Of a stretch of 53,494 bases of DNA, positions 43,350 to 51,375 are shown piece by piece. This DNA comes from an uncultured Christensenella sp. (GTDB taxonomy: Bacteria > Bacillota_A > Clostridia > Christensenellales > Borkfalkiaceae): the NCBI GenBank assembly GCA_910579295.1, contig CAJTTC010000012.1, forward strand, positions 1 through 53,494, in the 5' to 3' direction. The notes beneath the pieces were generated by a model that saw nothing but the letters and a program-made list of their open reading frames with translations, made no database searches and was not told the DNA's origin. Each line of letters opens with the position of its first letter. Positions within the stretch are counted from its first letter, which is position 1. A program made the translations under genes and the position numbers.

Positions 43350-44090
43350 CTATATAGCAAAGACGTGCTTACCGATTGTGGTAATAGTCTTTCTCCCGAA
43401 AATCCATGAGCTGGTCGCTACGGCGGGGTTGTAGTAGTACAGACAACCGTAGGTGGGGTCCCAGCCGTTGAGTGCGTCCGACGCCGCGTTCATAGCCGTC
43501 TTGTCGGGCTCTAAGTTAATCTGCCCGTCCGAAACTGCCGTAAAAGCGTTTTGCTGATAGATAACGCCGGCAATCGTGTTGGGGAATGCCGAAGAAGCAA
43601 CACGGTTTAAAACCACCGCGCCCACTGCAACCTGTCCCGTATAGCTCTCTCCGCGCGCCTCCGCATAGATACATTTAGCCAACAGATAGAGATCGGAATT
43701 GGTGTAGGACGACGAGCTTCCCTTATTTCCGCCGTTACCGTCGAGAACCTTAACGCTGTCGTTCATACCGAGAGCGGCATAGGTAGCCTTGCCCGCAATT
43801 CCGTCGACAGTCAATCCGTTCTTGCGCTGAAACGCTTTAACCGCTTCAACCGTCTTTGAACCGTAGATACCATCAACAGAGCCGTTGTAATAACCCCATT
43901 GCTTTAAGCGGCGTTGAACTTCTTTAACCTCGCCGCCCGTTGAGCCTTGCCTGAGCACCGCCGCCTGAACGCAGGGGAAGGAGGCGCTTGCTTGCGCCGC
44001 CGTATGACTGCCCGTTCCGATTACAGCGCCCGCTCCCGCAACAGTTGCAAGAGCAAGGGCAGCAATGCCCGTAATAAGTGCTTTTTTCAT
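43350..44090 (-). CDS. sleB: Spore cortex-lytic enzyme SleB
   Basis: 246 residues from ATG 44090, chosen for its AGGAGG at the right distance. Signal peptide about 1-30 (LITGIAALALATVAGAGAVI). Peptidoglycan-binding domain about 42-100 (GSTGGEVKEVQRRLKQWGYY). SleB/Hydrolase_2 domain about 125-246 with the catalytic-glutamate segment AKCIYAEARGESYTGQVAVG. SleB is a lytic transglycosylase acting on muramic-lactam cortex during germination. It pairs with ypeB downstream, the standard germination operon. Confidence 0.92.
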   Translation of the reverse strand: MKKALITGIAALALATVAGAGAVIGTGSHTAAQASASFPCVQAAVLRQGSTGGEVKEVQRRLKQWGYYNGSVDGIYGSKTVEAVKAFQRKNGLTVDGIAGKATYAALGMNDSVKVLDGNGGNKGSSSSYTNSDLYLLAKCIYAEARGESYTGQVAVGAVVLNRVASSAFPNTIAGVIYQQNAFTAVSDGQINLEPDKTAMNAASDALNGWDPTYGCLYYYNPAVATSSWIFGRKTITTIGKHVFAI

Positions 44091-44191
44091 TTTTCCTCCT
44101 TGCCCCAATATTTAAGGGCATAATTTTTTTATCGTTGCAATTATTATGAATAAAGGTAAAATTATTATGCAAAAAGTTTTTAATATAATAA

Positions 44192-44218
44192 GAGCTTACT
44201 CCTTTGCGGAATAAGCTC
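44192..44218 (-). terminator. Hairpin between the SLOG gene and sleB
   Basis: GAGCTTA (44192-44198) and TAAGCTC (44212-44218), with A/T-rich flanks. It probably ends the minus-strand SLOG transcript. Confidence 0.5.
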
Positions 44219-44268
44219 AGTTAAAATTATTAATTTTTAAGATTTGGAGTGAGCCTCAATATCGGGCA

Positions 44269-44736
44269 TTACGTAAATAAATTGACTATTTTTTTGTGCG
44301 TTTTGACAGCGTACTGATACGTTTTGTATGCGCCGCTGTTTTCTCTCTGCTCTACACAGAACAATATCAAGTCGCTTTGGTCTATCATTGCTACGTTGCG
44401 GAAAAATATTGCCGTGTACCAATAATTTACCCTCTTAGTCGGGCACTCGAACGATTCGTATTCTTTTTTCTCATACCACCTCGGCGGCTTTCTGAATTGA
44501 CTATCGAGAGAAAAACAAAATACCCTTTGTATATTTAGCCGAGGGTCGGAGTTTTTCTTTTCGGTTACTAGGTCGTAACACAAATCGTCGAAATCGCTTC
44601 TGCCGCCAAACAGAAAAATTCTTACGCCGTCCTCAACCGCCCTGTCGATTTCTTTTCTCGTTCTTGATATCAGGTCGTCCGTTATATCGACGTAGGTATG
44701 TCCGAAACACGAACAGGTCTTTTCAATTGTTTCCAT
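44269..44736 (-). CDS. SLOG-superfamily (YpsA/DUF1273-like) protein behind a structured-RNA array
   Basis: 155 residues from ATG 44736. An upstream in-frame ATG at 44769 falls inside the preceding terminator and is rejected because the paralogue at 53400 starts at the same Met. Rossmann-like features: CSCFGHTYVD near 7-16, RIFLFGGRSDFDDLCYDLV near 37-55, then a C-terminal strand DLILFCVEQRENSGAYKTYQ. SLOG proteins bind nucleotides or nucleotide-derived signals. The start codon immediately follows the T-run of unit L2, so expression probably depends on read-through. No enzyme activity can be assigned. Confidence 0.7.
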   Translation of the reverse strand: METIEKTCSCFGHTYVDITDDLISRTRKEIDRAVEDGVRIFLFGGRSDFDDLCYDLVTEKKNSDPRLNIQRVFCFSLDSQFRKPPRWYEKKEYESFECPTKRVNYWYTAIFFRNVAMIDQSDLILFCVEQRENSGAYKTYQYAVKTHKKIVNLFT

Positions 44737-44902
44737 AAAAAAGATGCCGCTCCCTTGCGAGAACGACACCGTAGAATATACCGTTCACCGCTTAGTTGTC
44801 AGACCAATTTACATTTCTCGTTGAGATTTGTATGCGACTAACTGAGTATAGTTCTACCAATAGCTATACCCAACGAGAAAAATTTTATTAAATTGATCTG
44901 AC
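44737..44902 (-). ncRNA. Structured RNA unit L2 with own promoter and terminator
   Basis: Predicted transcript start near 44902. Closing stem GTCAGATCAATTT/AAATTGGTCTGAC, second stem TTTCTCGTTG/CAACGAGAAA, inner loop carrying TTGGTAGAACTATAC. Then the near-invariant segment AAGCGGTGAACGGTATATTC and a GTGTCGTTC/GGGAGCGGCAT terminator with six T ending at 44737. The terminator abuts the SLOG ATG. I do not recognise the family. Confidence 0.75.
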
Positions 44903-44908
44903 TTTCTC

Positions 44909-44937
44909 ATTTTAGCAGATTGCGGCATTAAAGTCAA
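44909..44937 (-). promoter_or_regulatory. Sigma-A promoter of RNA unit L2
   Basis: TTGACT, 17 bases, TAAAAT on the minus strand. It overlaps the end of the T-run of unit L1. Confidence 0.8.
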
Positions 44938-44938
44938 T

Positions 44939-45058
44939 AAAAAAGTGCCGCTCCCTTGCGGGAACGACACCGTAGAATATACCGTTCACCGCTTAGTTGC
45001 TAAGTTAATTACATTTCCTGCACGAGGTTTGTATGCGACTAATAGAGTATAGTTCTAC
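44939..45058 (-). ncRNA. Structured RNA unit L1 (short form)
   Basis: About 120 nt. It begins directly with CTATTGGTAGAACTATACTC, so the 5' half of the closing and second stems is missing. The AAGCGGTGAACGGTATATTC segment and the terminator are kept. The first unit of the right array (R1) is shortened in the same way. Confidence 0.65.
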
Positions 45059-45064
45059 CAATAG

Positions 45065-45093
45065 ATTTTAGCAAAATACCTCATTGAAGTCAA
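45065..45093 (-). promoter_or_regulatory. Sigma-A promoter of RNA unit L1
   Basis: TTGACT, 17 bases, TAAAAT on the minus strand. Confidence 0.75.
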
Positions 45094-45102
45094 TTATTAT
45101 TT

Positions 45103-45312
45103 ATCCCTCATTCGTCACTTCGTGACACCTTCCTCCTTAAAGCAAGGGGGAAGGCAAGGGGGTTCTCATACTCTTGACTTTCCTCCTTAAAGCAATGGAG
45201 CAAACAAGCGGGGTGCTCACACTTAAACAAGGTAAAGTGCAAAATGCTTGTACTCCGCTCTTGGCTTCCCCCTTCCTAAGGGGGAAGCTCCGCGTTAGCG
45301 GTGATGAGGGAT
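45103..45312. repeat. MITE-like intergenic repeat, 210 bases
   Basis: The ends ATCCCTCATTCGTCAC and GTGATGAGGGAT are imperfect inverted repeats. Inside are CTTCCCCCTT/AAGGGGGAAG stems and TCACTTCGTGA. No coding capacity. A related copy in opposite orientation lies at 52555-52623, also directly beside an RNA array. Confidence 0.65.
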
Positions 45313-45357
45313 TTTCTTATTAATTCTTCACCTTGTAATTTGGATAAAAAATAAAAA

Positions 45358-45379
45358 GAGCCTGCACGTTTGCAAGCTC
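45358..45379 (-). terminator. Terminator of the XRE gene
   Basis: GAGC-TGCA and TGCA-GCTC stem; on the minus strand TTTTTATTTTTTATCC follows. Confidence 0.55.
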
Positions 45380-45503
45380 ATAAATTTTTTAAACGTCTTA
45401 TGCCGCATGAAAATTAGCTCATGCGGTGACTATGCCGTAATTTTACTGATAAAGTCTTTCAACCGCGTCAGCAATAAAAAGACTTATGCGCCGAGTCTTT
45501 CGG

Positions 45504-45761
45504 TTATCTCGACATCTCTTCGTCGGGAAGCTCTATATTGTCAAAAACGGGGTCGTTTAAGAACTCCGACATACTCATATCGAGCGCGCGGCAAATTCTG
45601 TAAAGCGTCGTCATACTTATACCGGAAACGCTCTTACTTCTGAAAATGTTGCTTATACTCTGAGCCTTTACCCCGGGCAAAGCGCCTAAGGACTTTTTCT
45701 TCATTCCGCGCTCTTTGAGTATTCCTCCTAAACGGAACGCAACGGCTTCTGTAATTGTCAT
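45504..45761 (-). CDS. XRE-family helix-turn-helix protein
   Basis: 85 residues. Helix-turn-helix about 10-65 (RLGGILKERGMKKKSLGALP, then AQSISNIFRSKSVSGISMTT), with the family tail RICRALDMSMSEFLNDP. GGAG precedes the ATG. It stands alone between the MITE-like repeat and jag, so its target is unknown. It may regulate the nearby RNA/SLOG locus, but that is only positional. Confidence 0.8.
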   Translation of the reverse strand: MTITEAVAFRLGGILKERGMKKKSLGALPGVKAQSISNIFRSKSVSGISMTTLYRICRALDMSMSEFLNDPVFDNIELPDEEMSR

Positions 45762-45920
45762 TTTTTATCTCCGTAACAAAAATTTTTACTAACCATATTA
45801 TATACAATATTTGTCGATATTTCAAGCATTTTTGGGCTTTTTTTTGTGAAATTACATTCACTTAAGTATTGCCTAACATAATATTAAACCGACGCTTGAC
45901 ATATGTATTTTTAACAAAAA

Positions 45921-45951
45921 AATCCCTTCCGTATAAGTTGCGAAAGGGATT
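45921..45951 (-). terminator. Terminator of the rpmH-rnpA-yidD-yidC-jag operon
   Basis: AATCCCTT (45921-45928) and AAGGGATT (45944-45951). On the minus strand a seven-T run follows. Confidence 0.8.
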
Positions 45952-45956
45952 AAAGA

Positions 45957-46838
45957 TTAATCTTCGTCTTTCTTTTCCGCAGAAGCCGCGCCGCTGTTGC
46001 CGAGGAACGTGCCGAAATGTATTTCTCTCTTGCCGCCCTTAGCTCCGCCCGAACGGGGAGCGCCGCTTCTTCCGTCGCGCCTTCTGTCGTTACGGTCATT
46101 GCGGTCGTTGCGTTCTCTGCGGTCGTTATCGCGCCTGTCGCGCCTTTCTCTGTCGCCTCTGTCCCTATCTCTGCCTCTGCGGCCGTCGTAGGGCTTCTCG
46201 TTGTTGGGAACGATTACGACAAACCTTGCGGGTTCTCTGCCGCTCGAAATGGTTTTCACCTCATCACTTTCCGCGAGAGCGGCGTGAATTATTCTTCTTT
46301 CGTAGGGGTTCATAGGTTCGAGAGAAACTCTTCTCTGCCTTTCTAGCGCCTTTTTTGCAAGCTTTTCGGCAAGCTCGGTCAAAGTCTTTTCCCTGCTCGC
46401 CCTGTAATTTTCGCAGTCGACAACTACGCGCTTATACTCCTCTCTGCCGATATTGGCAACCGCGCTAGCCATTGTCTGTAATGCATCGAGGACTTCGCCG
46501 TGACGACCTATTATGCGGCTGCTGTCGGTCGACGTGATATTTATTTCGACCTTATCACCGTCGGATACAAGCTCGCTGACTGCGCTCAATTTTAAAATTT
46601 CCATAAGACCGTCGAGGAAATCAACCGCCCTGTTGCCGTCGGACACGTCCGCATTTTTTGTAGCGCAAGCCTCTTTTTTAACGATTTTAACCTTTGCTCT
46701 AACGCCGCCGATAAGTTTTTTCTTCCCCTCGTCAAGCACTGTAATTTCCACCTGCCCGCGCGTTAAGCCGAGAGCCTCGAGCCCCGCCTCAACCGCCTCG
46801 TCAACGGTCTTGCCGCTGAATACGTTTGCTTCGTCCAT
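45957..46838 (-). CDS. jag: RNA-binding protein Jag/KhpB
   Basis: 293 residues. Jag_N domain about 1-50 (FSGKTVDEAVEAGLEALGL). KH domain about 80-150 (SRIIGRHGEVLDALQTMAS). R3H domain about 155-220 (LEPMNPYERRIIHAALAESD). The C-terminal 70 residues are extremely rich in Arg, Asp and Asn (DRGDRERRDRRDNDRRERND). It binds RNA with KhpA and influences cell shape and sporulation. It is 12 bases after yidC. The R/D-rich tail is longer than in most homologues. Confidence 0.9.
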   Translation of the reverse strand: MDEANVFSGKTVDEAVEAGLEALGLTRGQVEITVLDEGKKKLIGGVRAKVKIVKKEACATKNADVSDGNRAVDFLDGLMEILKLSAVSELVSDGDKVEINITSTDSSRIIGRHGEVLDALQTMASAVANIGREEYKRVVVDCENYRASREKTLTELAEKLAKKALERQRRVSLEPMNPYERRIIHAALAESDEVKTISSGREPARFVVIVPNNEKPYDGRRGRDRDRGDRERRDRRDNDRRERNDRNDRNDRRRDGRSGAPRSGGAKGGKREIHFGTFLGNSGAASAEKKDED

Positions 46839-46850
46839 TTTTACTCCTGA

Positions 46851-48233
46851 TTATCTTCTTTTATTTGCCCTTGCCGCCCTTTTCCTGCTCTTTTTAGTGA
46901 GATATGCGTCAAGCTCGCCGCTTGCTTCCTTCTTCTTGAACCATACGTCGACGCACTTGTTTATTATTAGCATTGTTATCAAGCCGAACAGCGTATTCGT
47001 TATCATATATATAGAGAAGGACGCGCTGTACATAAATGAGAATATACCGTAAATCAACGGCATCATTACCATCATCATTTTATTAGTTCTCGCGCCCGAC
47101 CCGTCTACGGTTGAAAGCTCGTTCACCGACTTATTGGAGCGCATCGACAGCCACTGCTGTAAAAGCATTAAGCCGATAGAAAGTATAATAAGTACGAAAT
47201 AACCGTTATAGTGCCCCTTCTGAACGTCGAGAGCGGCGGTTACTTTGTTGTACGACTCGGCATAATCGTCGCCGATATTCGCCCTTGATACGGTAGATTT
47301 AAAGCGCGAGAAATCGGGGAGCTCCTTATACAGCGTGGAGTCGGGATACCACAGATTTCTTACCCAAAGGAAATGGTTGTTGCTTCCCTTTGCGTAACTG
47401 TCGTTTCCTCCCTCGTAGAATAGCTTAACCTCCTGCGCGGCAGGACCTTCGAGGTAGTAATTGACAAGAGTGTTTCGGATAGAAACCGCCGTTTCGGTCA
47501 ACTCACCCTCTACCTTGTTGTTTACCATATTTATATCGAAGCTTCCCGCGTAAGAGCTATTTGCCTTTTTATAGTCCGTTGCAAGGTCAATAAATACTTC
47601 GTCGGTACTTTTAATAGCCCAATTGGAGTCGCTTTCAGCCTTAGTTTTATTATAGACAGTGGCAAATCTTTCATAGTCTACGGTGTAGTCGGTGCTTCCG
47701 TCGTCAAGCTCTATCTCGTATAAAAATCCGTTTTCGTTTACGGCGGGATTGTTCTCGTCTATTACATATGTCTTGACAACGCCGTTATAGACGTCTACCA
47801 TTTTGTTATAGCTGTTCAGGTTCGCATACTGTGAATAAGTAGAGAACGCGCTGAATACTACCATAAATATGACAAGCGAGACTACCATAGGCAGGCACGC
47901 GCTGAACATAGAATAACCGCTCTTTTTCTGCAATTCGACGACTTTCTGGTTGTACATATTTTTGTCGTTTGCATACTGTTTTTGCAGTTTTTCCATCTGC
48001 GGACGCATGCGCTCCATTATGAGAGCCTGTTTTTTTCCGCTTATACGCGAATAGATATCGAGGGGCAAAACGATAGTCTTTAAAATAAGCGTAAAAATAA
48101 TTATACCTACGCCTACTATTCCTATGCCCTCGATAAGTATTCTTATGAGCTGTCCTATCCAATTGAGAGAAATCTCCGGAATGGCTTTTATGCCGTAACC
48201 GAGAGTACCGCTCTGCGTCAATAAATTAAACAT
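46851..48233 (-). CDS. yidC: Membrane protein insertase YidC
   Basis: 460 residues. Transmembrane spans near 40-65 (GIVGVGIIIFTLILKTIVLP), 110-135, 345-362, 390-410 and 412-432. The conserved hydrophilic-groove region includes RMRPQMEKLQKQY near 90-102. A large insertion of about 200 residues (140-340) separates the first two spans from the rest and is longer than in Bacillus SpoIIIJ. The C-terminus is basic (KKSRKRAARANKRR). It inserts proteins into the membrane with or without Sec. Preceded by yidD, followed by jag. Confidence 0.9.
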   Translation of the reverse strand: MFNLLTQSGTLGYGIKAIPEISLNWIGQLIRILIEGIGIVGVGIIIFTLILKTIVLPLDIYSRISGKKQALIMERMRPQMEKLQKQYANDKNMYNQKVVELQKKSGYSMFSACLPMVVSLVIFMVVFSAFSTYSQYANLNSYNKMVDVYNGVVKTYVIDENNPAVNENGFLYEIELDDGSTDYTVDYERFATVYNKTKAESDSNWAIKSTDEVFIDLATDYKKANSSYAGSFDINMVNNKVEGELTETAVSIRNTLVNYYLEGPAAQEVKLFYEGGNDSYAKGSNNHFLWVRNLWYPDSTLYKELPDFSRFKSTVSRANIGDDYAESYNKVTAALDVQKGHYNGYFVLIILSIGLMLLQQWLSMRSNKSVNELSTVDGSGARTNKMMMVMMPLIYGIFSFMYSASFSIYMITNTLFGLITMLIINKCVDVWFKKKEASGELDAYLTKKSRKRAARANKRR

Positions 48234-48290
48234 TAAAATTCCTTTTCACTCAAAAAATTTATTTTGAGGCGAAGAACGTTTTCAGGGGGT

Positions 48291-48581
48291 TCAGTAAACC
48301 CACCTTACTCTGAAATAATTTTCGGGCGCGGGATCGTACCCGCCCTTCGAAAGGGGATTGCATCTTAAAAGCCGCCAAGCTCCTAAAATTACCCCTATTA
48401 TAAACCCGTGGTTGTTGAGGCAACGGAGCGTATATTCCGAACACGTAGGCTCGTAAAGGCAGGTATGGCGCGAAAGATTTTTCTGATAGAGCACGATGAG
48501 GTGCATCGCCGCTATCTTCGGCCACAGCCATGGCTTTAAAAACGCCCATTTCGTATAGGAAAACAGAGCGCTTAGCTTCAC
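48291..48581 (-). CDS. yidD: Membrane protein insertion efficiency factor YidD
   Basis: 96 residues from the GTG at 48581, which overlaps the rnpA stop (GTGA). Longer readings inside rnpA are unlikely. Characteristic motifs: VLYQKNLSRH, then TCLYEPTCSEYTLRCL (cysteines and SxY), GAWRLLRCNPLSKGGYDP. It aids YidC-dependent insertion. Between rnpA and yidC, as in most bacteria. Confidence 0.9.
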   Translation of the reverse strand: MKLSALFSYTKWAFLKPWLWPKIAAMHLIVLYQKNLSRHTCLYEPTCSEYTLRCLNNHGFIIGVILGAWRLLRCNPLSKGGYDPAPENYFRVRWVY

Positions 48582-48898
48582 CCTTCCATTCTCCCGAAAC
48601 ACGAAATCAAGCTTTTCTCCATATCGGCGTAGGAATACTCCTCGCAAATTTTAGGCAGTATTATAAGTGAATAACAGCCGTTAAGCCTTTCGACGTTGTT
48701 GGAAAACGCCGCCCTTATCAGCCTTTTAATGCGGTTGCGTTTAACCGCCTTGCCGTGCTTTTTGGAGATAGCTATGCCCATTACCGTCTTGTTTGCGGCG
48801 GGACAGTAAATTACGGTGAGATATCTGGAATAAGCCTTTTTACCCTTTCTGAAAAGTCTTTGAAAGTCGGTATTTTTTTTAAGCCTTGCATATCTCAT
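48578..48898 (-). CDS. rnpA: Ribonuclease P protein component
   Basis: 106 residues. The RNR-motif region appears as KAVKRNRIKRLIRAAF near 53-68, and the start RLKKNTDFQRLFRKGKK is typical. It binds the RNase P RNA to mature tRNA 5' ends. 40 bases after rpmH. Confidence 0.95.
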   Translation of the reverse strand: MRYARLKKNTDFQRLFRKGKKAYSRYLTVIYCPAANKTVMGIAISKKHGKAVKRNRIKRLIRAAFSNNVERLNGCYSLIILPKICEEYSYADMEKSLISCFGRMEG

Positions 48899-48938
48899 TA
48901 CAATCCACCCGTCGCTTTATCATTGCCGATAATACCGA

Positions 48939-49073
48939 TTATGCGCTGAGCTTCTTTCTGCCCTTGTTTCTTCTTCTCTTGAGTACCTTTCTTCCTGCCG
49001 TCGTAGCCATTCTCTTTCTGAAACCGTGCACCTTGCTTCTCTGTCTCTTTTTGGGTTGATAGGTTCTTTTCAT
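48939..49073 (-). CDS. rpmH: 50S ribosomal protein L34
   Basis: 44 residues: MKRTYQPKKRQRSKVHGFRK, then RMATTAGRKVLKRRRNKGRK. ATG at 49073 with GGAG 9 bases upstream, TAA at 48939. First gene of the rpmH-rnpA-yidD-yidC-jag operon. Confidence 0.97.
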   Translation of the reverse strand: MKRTYQPKKRQRSKVHGFRKRMATTAGRKVLKRRRNKGRKKLSA

Positions 49074-49167
49074 CTTTTTATCTCCGTTTTATAGATTTTT
49101 TGTTTATTTGTTTATTAATAGCGTTTCTGACCGCATATTCCATTTTATAATTTTTTTAATTGTCAAG

Positions 49168-50274
49168 TCAAGCGTTATTGGTAGTCCTTACGGGCAAAAT
49201 TAAGTACAGAGCGTCTTTATTTTTCTCATTCTCGCAGATAAACGGCTGAACGGACGTGTTGAACGACAATACAAGCTTGTCCTCCTGCAACGCGTTAATG
49301 GCTTCGGTTATGAACTTCGAATTCATTGCAATACGCAAATCCTTGCCGTCGACGTCGGCTTTTACAGGCTCGTTAACGTTACCCAAATCGGAATTGGAGG
49401 ATATGAGAATTTTGCCCTGACCTATATCCATAATAATAAGGCTGTTTCTGTCGCTCCTTACAAGGAGAGCGGCGCGCTCTATGGAAGCCTTTAAAATTTC
49501 CCTTTCCACCTTTACGGTAGTCTGGAACGCGCGGGGAATTATATTGTCCTTGTTGATAAAGTCGCCGTTGTACAGACAGGAAGTCAGCACGGTATCGTCG
49601 ACGCACACCAACAAGATGCCCTTCTTTATCTTCAACTCCGTTTCGCCGTCGTCCGAGGGCAGCATTTTATCTATTTCGTTGAGCGTTCTCGCGGGACAGA
49701 TAATTTCGATATCGCCCGTAGACGACTCAACTTTACCCTTTGCGGTGGCAAGGCGGAAGCCGTCAAGCGCGGTAACAGTTACGTCCCCGCCCTTTACTAC
49801 TATCTGACAGCCCTTTAAAATGGGGCGTGAATCGTCGGTAGCACAGCAGAACGACGTCGCAGAAATAAGCTTTTTAAGCTCCTCGGTCTTTAACTTTACC
49901 GAATTTTCATTTACCTCTACGTCGATTTTGGGGAAATCCTCGGCTGACAGTACCTGCATAGAGGTCTGACTGTCGGCATAGATAATATCCATTTTTCCGT
50001 TGTTAGCCGCCAGAGTAATCTGAACGGTTTCGAGTTTTTTAATAAAGTCGCAGAAGAATTTTCCGGGAACGCAGATTTCCCCCTCTTCGCATATCTCCGC
50101 CTTTATTTTCTTTTGAATGGCTATTTCGCCGTCGGTAGCGGTCAGAGTTATCGTATCGTTTTTAGCCGAGAGCTTTATGCACTCCATTACGGGCACTGTA
50201 GTTCTCGACGCGCAAGCCTTGATAACCTTCAATATAGCCTCTGATAAATCTATTCCTTCACAGATAATTTTCAT
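49168..50274 (-). CDS. dnaN: DNA polymerase III sliding clamp (beta subunit)
   Basis: 368 residues. The three-domain clamp pattern is visible: MKIICEGIDLSEAILKVIKA start, VPVMECIKLSA near 28, EDFPKI near 110, TALDGFRLATA near 173, and the C-terminus NKDALYLILPVRT. It encircles DNA as a dimer and tethers polymerase. In most Bacillota dnaN follows dnaA; here 417 noncoding bases and the divergent rsmG gene precede it. rpmH lies 94 bases downstream on the same strand. Confidence 0.96.
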   Translation of the reverse strand: MKIICEGIDLSEAILKVIKACASRTTVPVMECIKLSAKNDTITLTATDGEIAIQKKIKAEICEEGEICVPGKFFCDFIKKLETVQITLAANNGKMDIIYADSQTSMQVLSAEDFPKIDVEVNENSVKLKTEELKKLISATSFCCATDDSRPILKGCQIVVKGGDVTVTALDGFRLATAKGKVESSTGDIEIICPARTLNEIDKMLPSDDGETELKIKKGILLVCVDDTVLTSCLYNGDFINKDNIIPRAFQTTVKVEREILKASIERAALLVRSDRNSLIIMDIGQGKILISSNSDLGNVNEPVKADVDGKDLRIAMNSKFITEAINALQEDKLVLSFNTSVQPFICENEKNKDALYLILPVRTTNNA

Positions 50275-50691
50275 ATAAAAATCCCTTGCACTAATCGGTT
50301 TTAATATTTAACAATATATTTTATAATAATTATTATTTATGGTAGTAGTATTATTAGTGACGGTGCAATTGTCGATAAATTTTAAAGTTTATCCTCCCCG
50401 CCTTTAATATAATAACAAAAAACAAGGGAAATTGCAACAAAATAAGGCTGTTTTGCTCATTTTATAAGCACATATTTATATACAATTTTTGTGTGTAACT
50501 TTGTTGAATTAAAGTTGATAAGTCGATAAAATTAAACTTTGCGCTGTCGGAAAATGAGGAATTTTTTGGAAATTTATTAAAAAAAAGCTTTATCAACCGC
50601 AAATTGTTAAAAAGTCGATAACTTTATGTACATATCAACTTTTAAAAAAACTGTTGAATTATGATTTATTGTGTGATACAATATTGCCGTT
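50275..50691. other. oriC: Candidate chromosomal origin region between divergent dnaN and rsmG
   Basis: 417 AT-rich bases without a gene. DnaA-box-like sequences: GTCGATAA at about 50371-50378, GTTGATAA (50514-50521), AGTCGATAA (50521-50529), TTATCAACC (50590-50598) and AGTCGATAA (50613-50621). Genes diverge on both sides (dnaN, rpmH and others leftward; rsmG, SLOG and spoIIR rightward), as expected at an origin. AT-rich runs near 50570-50585 could be unwinding DNA. No perfect TTATCCACA is seen and dnaA is not adjacent, so this is a candidate only. Confidence 0.5.
50654..50682 (+). promoter_or_regulatory. Promoter of rsmG, predicted leaderless
   Basis: TTGAAT (50654-50659), a 17-base spacer and TACAAT (50677-50682). 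The ATG begins 9 bases after the -10 box and no Shine-Dalgarno is present. Confidence 0.65.
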
Positions 50692-51375
50692 ATGGACGTT
50701 GAATTGTATTCGAAAATGTTAGGCGGAGAATTTAAGGAAAAGTTCGAAACCTTTAAAAATCTGCTTCTCAACTATAATAATAAGTTCAATCTGACCGCGA
50801 TAACCGACGAAAACGGTATTTATATAAAGCATTTCCTCGATTCTATAGCGGGCGAAAGCTTTTTCCCGAAATCCGCTAAGGTCGTTGAAATAGGTTCGGG
50901 CGGGGGCTTCCCTTCCGTTCCTCTTAAAATTATCCGCAACGATTTGCAGTTTGTGCTTGTCGAAAGCACGGGCAAAAAATGTGAATATCTTAGAGAGGTT
51001 GTCGATAAGTTGGCGCTAAATTGTGTAAAAGTCGAGAATATGCGCGCCGAGGACGCCGCAAGAAAGAATTTTTACAGAGAAAAATTTGACGTGGCGGAGG
51101 CTCGCGCAGTAGCAAGACTGAATACGCTTGCCGAATACTGTATGCCCTTCGTTAAGACGGGCGGCAGATTTATAGCCTATAAGGGAGATTGCGACGGGGA
51201 GATAGAGGAAGCCGCTAAGGCTATAAAAGTTTTGGGCGGCGAACTTGAAGCGGTTGAAAAATACACTCTTACTAACGGCGAAAACAGAAGTATTGTAGTC
51301 ATAAAAAAGGTAGCGCATACGCCCGAAAAGTATCCGCGAGGACAGGGGAAGGAAAGAAAATGTCCGATCGTATGA
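50692..51375 (+). CDS. rsmG: 16S rRNA (guanine527-N7)-methyltransferase RsmG (GidB)
   Basis: 227 residues. SAM-binding motif VVEIGSGGGFPSVPLKI near 64-80, then FVLVESTGKKCEYLR near 87-101, and AEARAVARLNTLAEY near 137-151. It methylates G527 of 16S rRNA. It normally follows mnmG; here it stands alone, divergent from dnaN, and overlaps the next SLOG gene by 16 bases. Confidence 0.95.
   Translation: MDVELYSKMLGGEFKEKFETFKNLLLNYNNKFNLTAITDENGIYIKHFLDSIAGESFFPKSAKVVEIGSGGGFPSVPLKIIRNDLQFVLVESTGKKCEYLREVVDKLALNCVKVENMRAEDAARKNFYREKFDVAEARAVARLNTLAEYCMPFVKTGGRFIAYKGDCDGEIEEAAKAIKVLGGELEAVEKYTLTNGENRSIVVIKKVAHTPEKYPRGQGKERKCPIV

Noticed and set aside
42858..43409. Plus-strand frames opposite the ypeB N-terminus
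   Set aside because: These are shadows of the Lys/Arg/Glu-rich coding sequence, producing Phe/Leu/Ser-rich translations without ribosome binding sites.
44737..44769. Upstream start for the left SLOG gene at 44769
   Set aside because: The added residues are encoded by the terminator hairpin, and the paralogue at 53400 supports the Met at 44736.
45997..46346. Plus-strand frames opposite the jag C-terminus
   Set aside because: Shadows of the Arg/Asp-rich tail, low-complexity Leu/Arg/Ser products.
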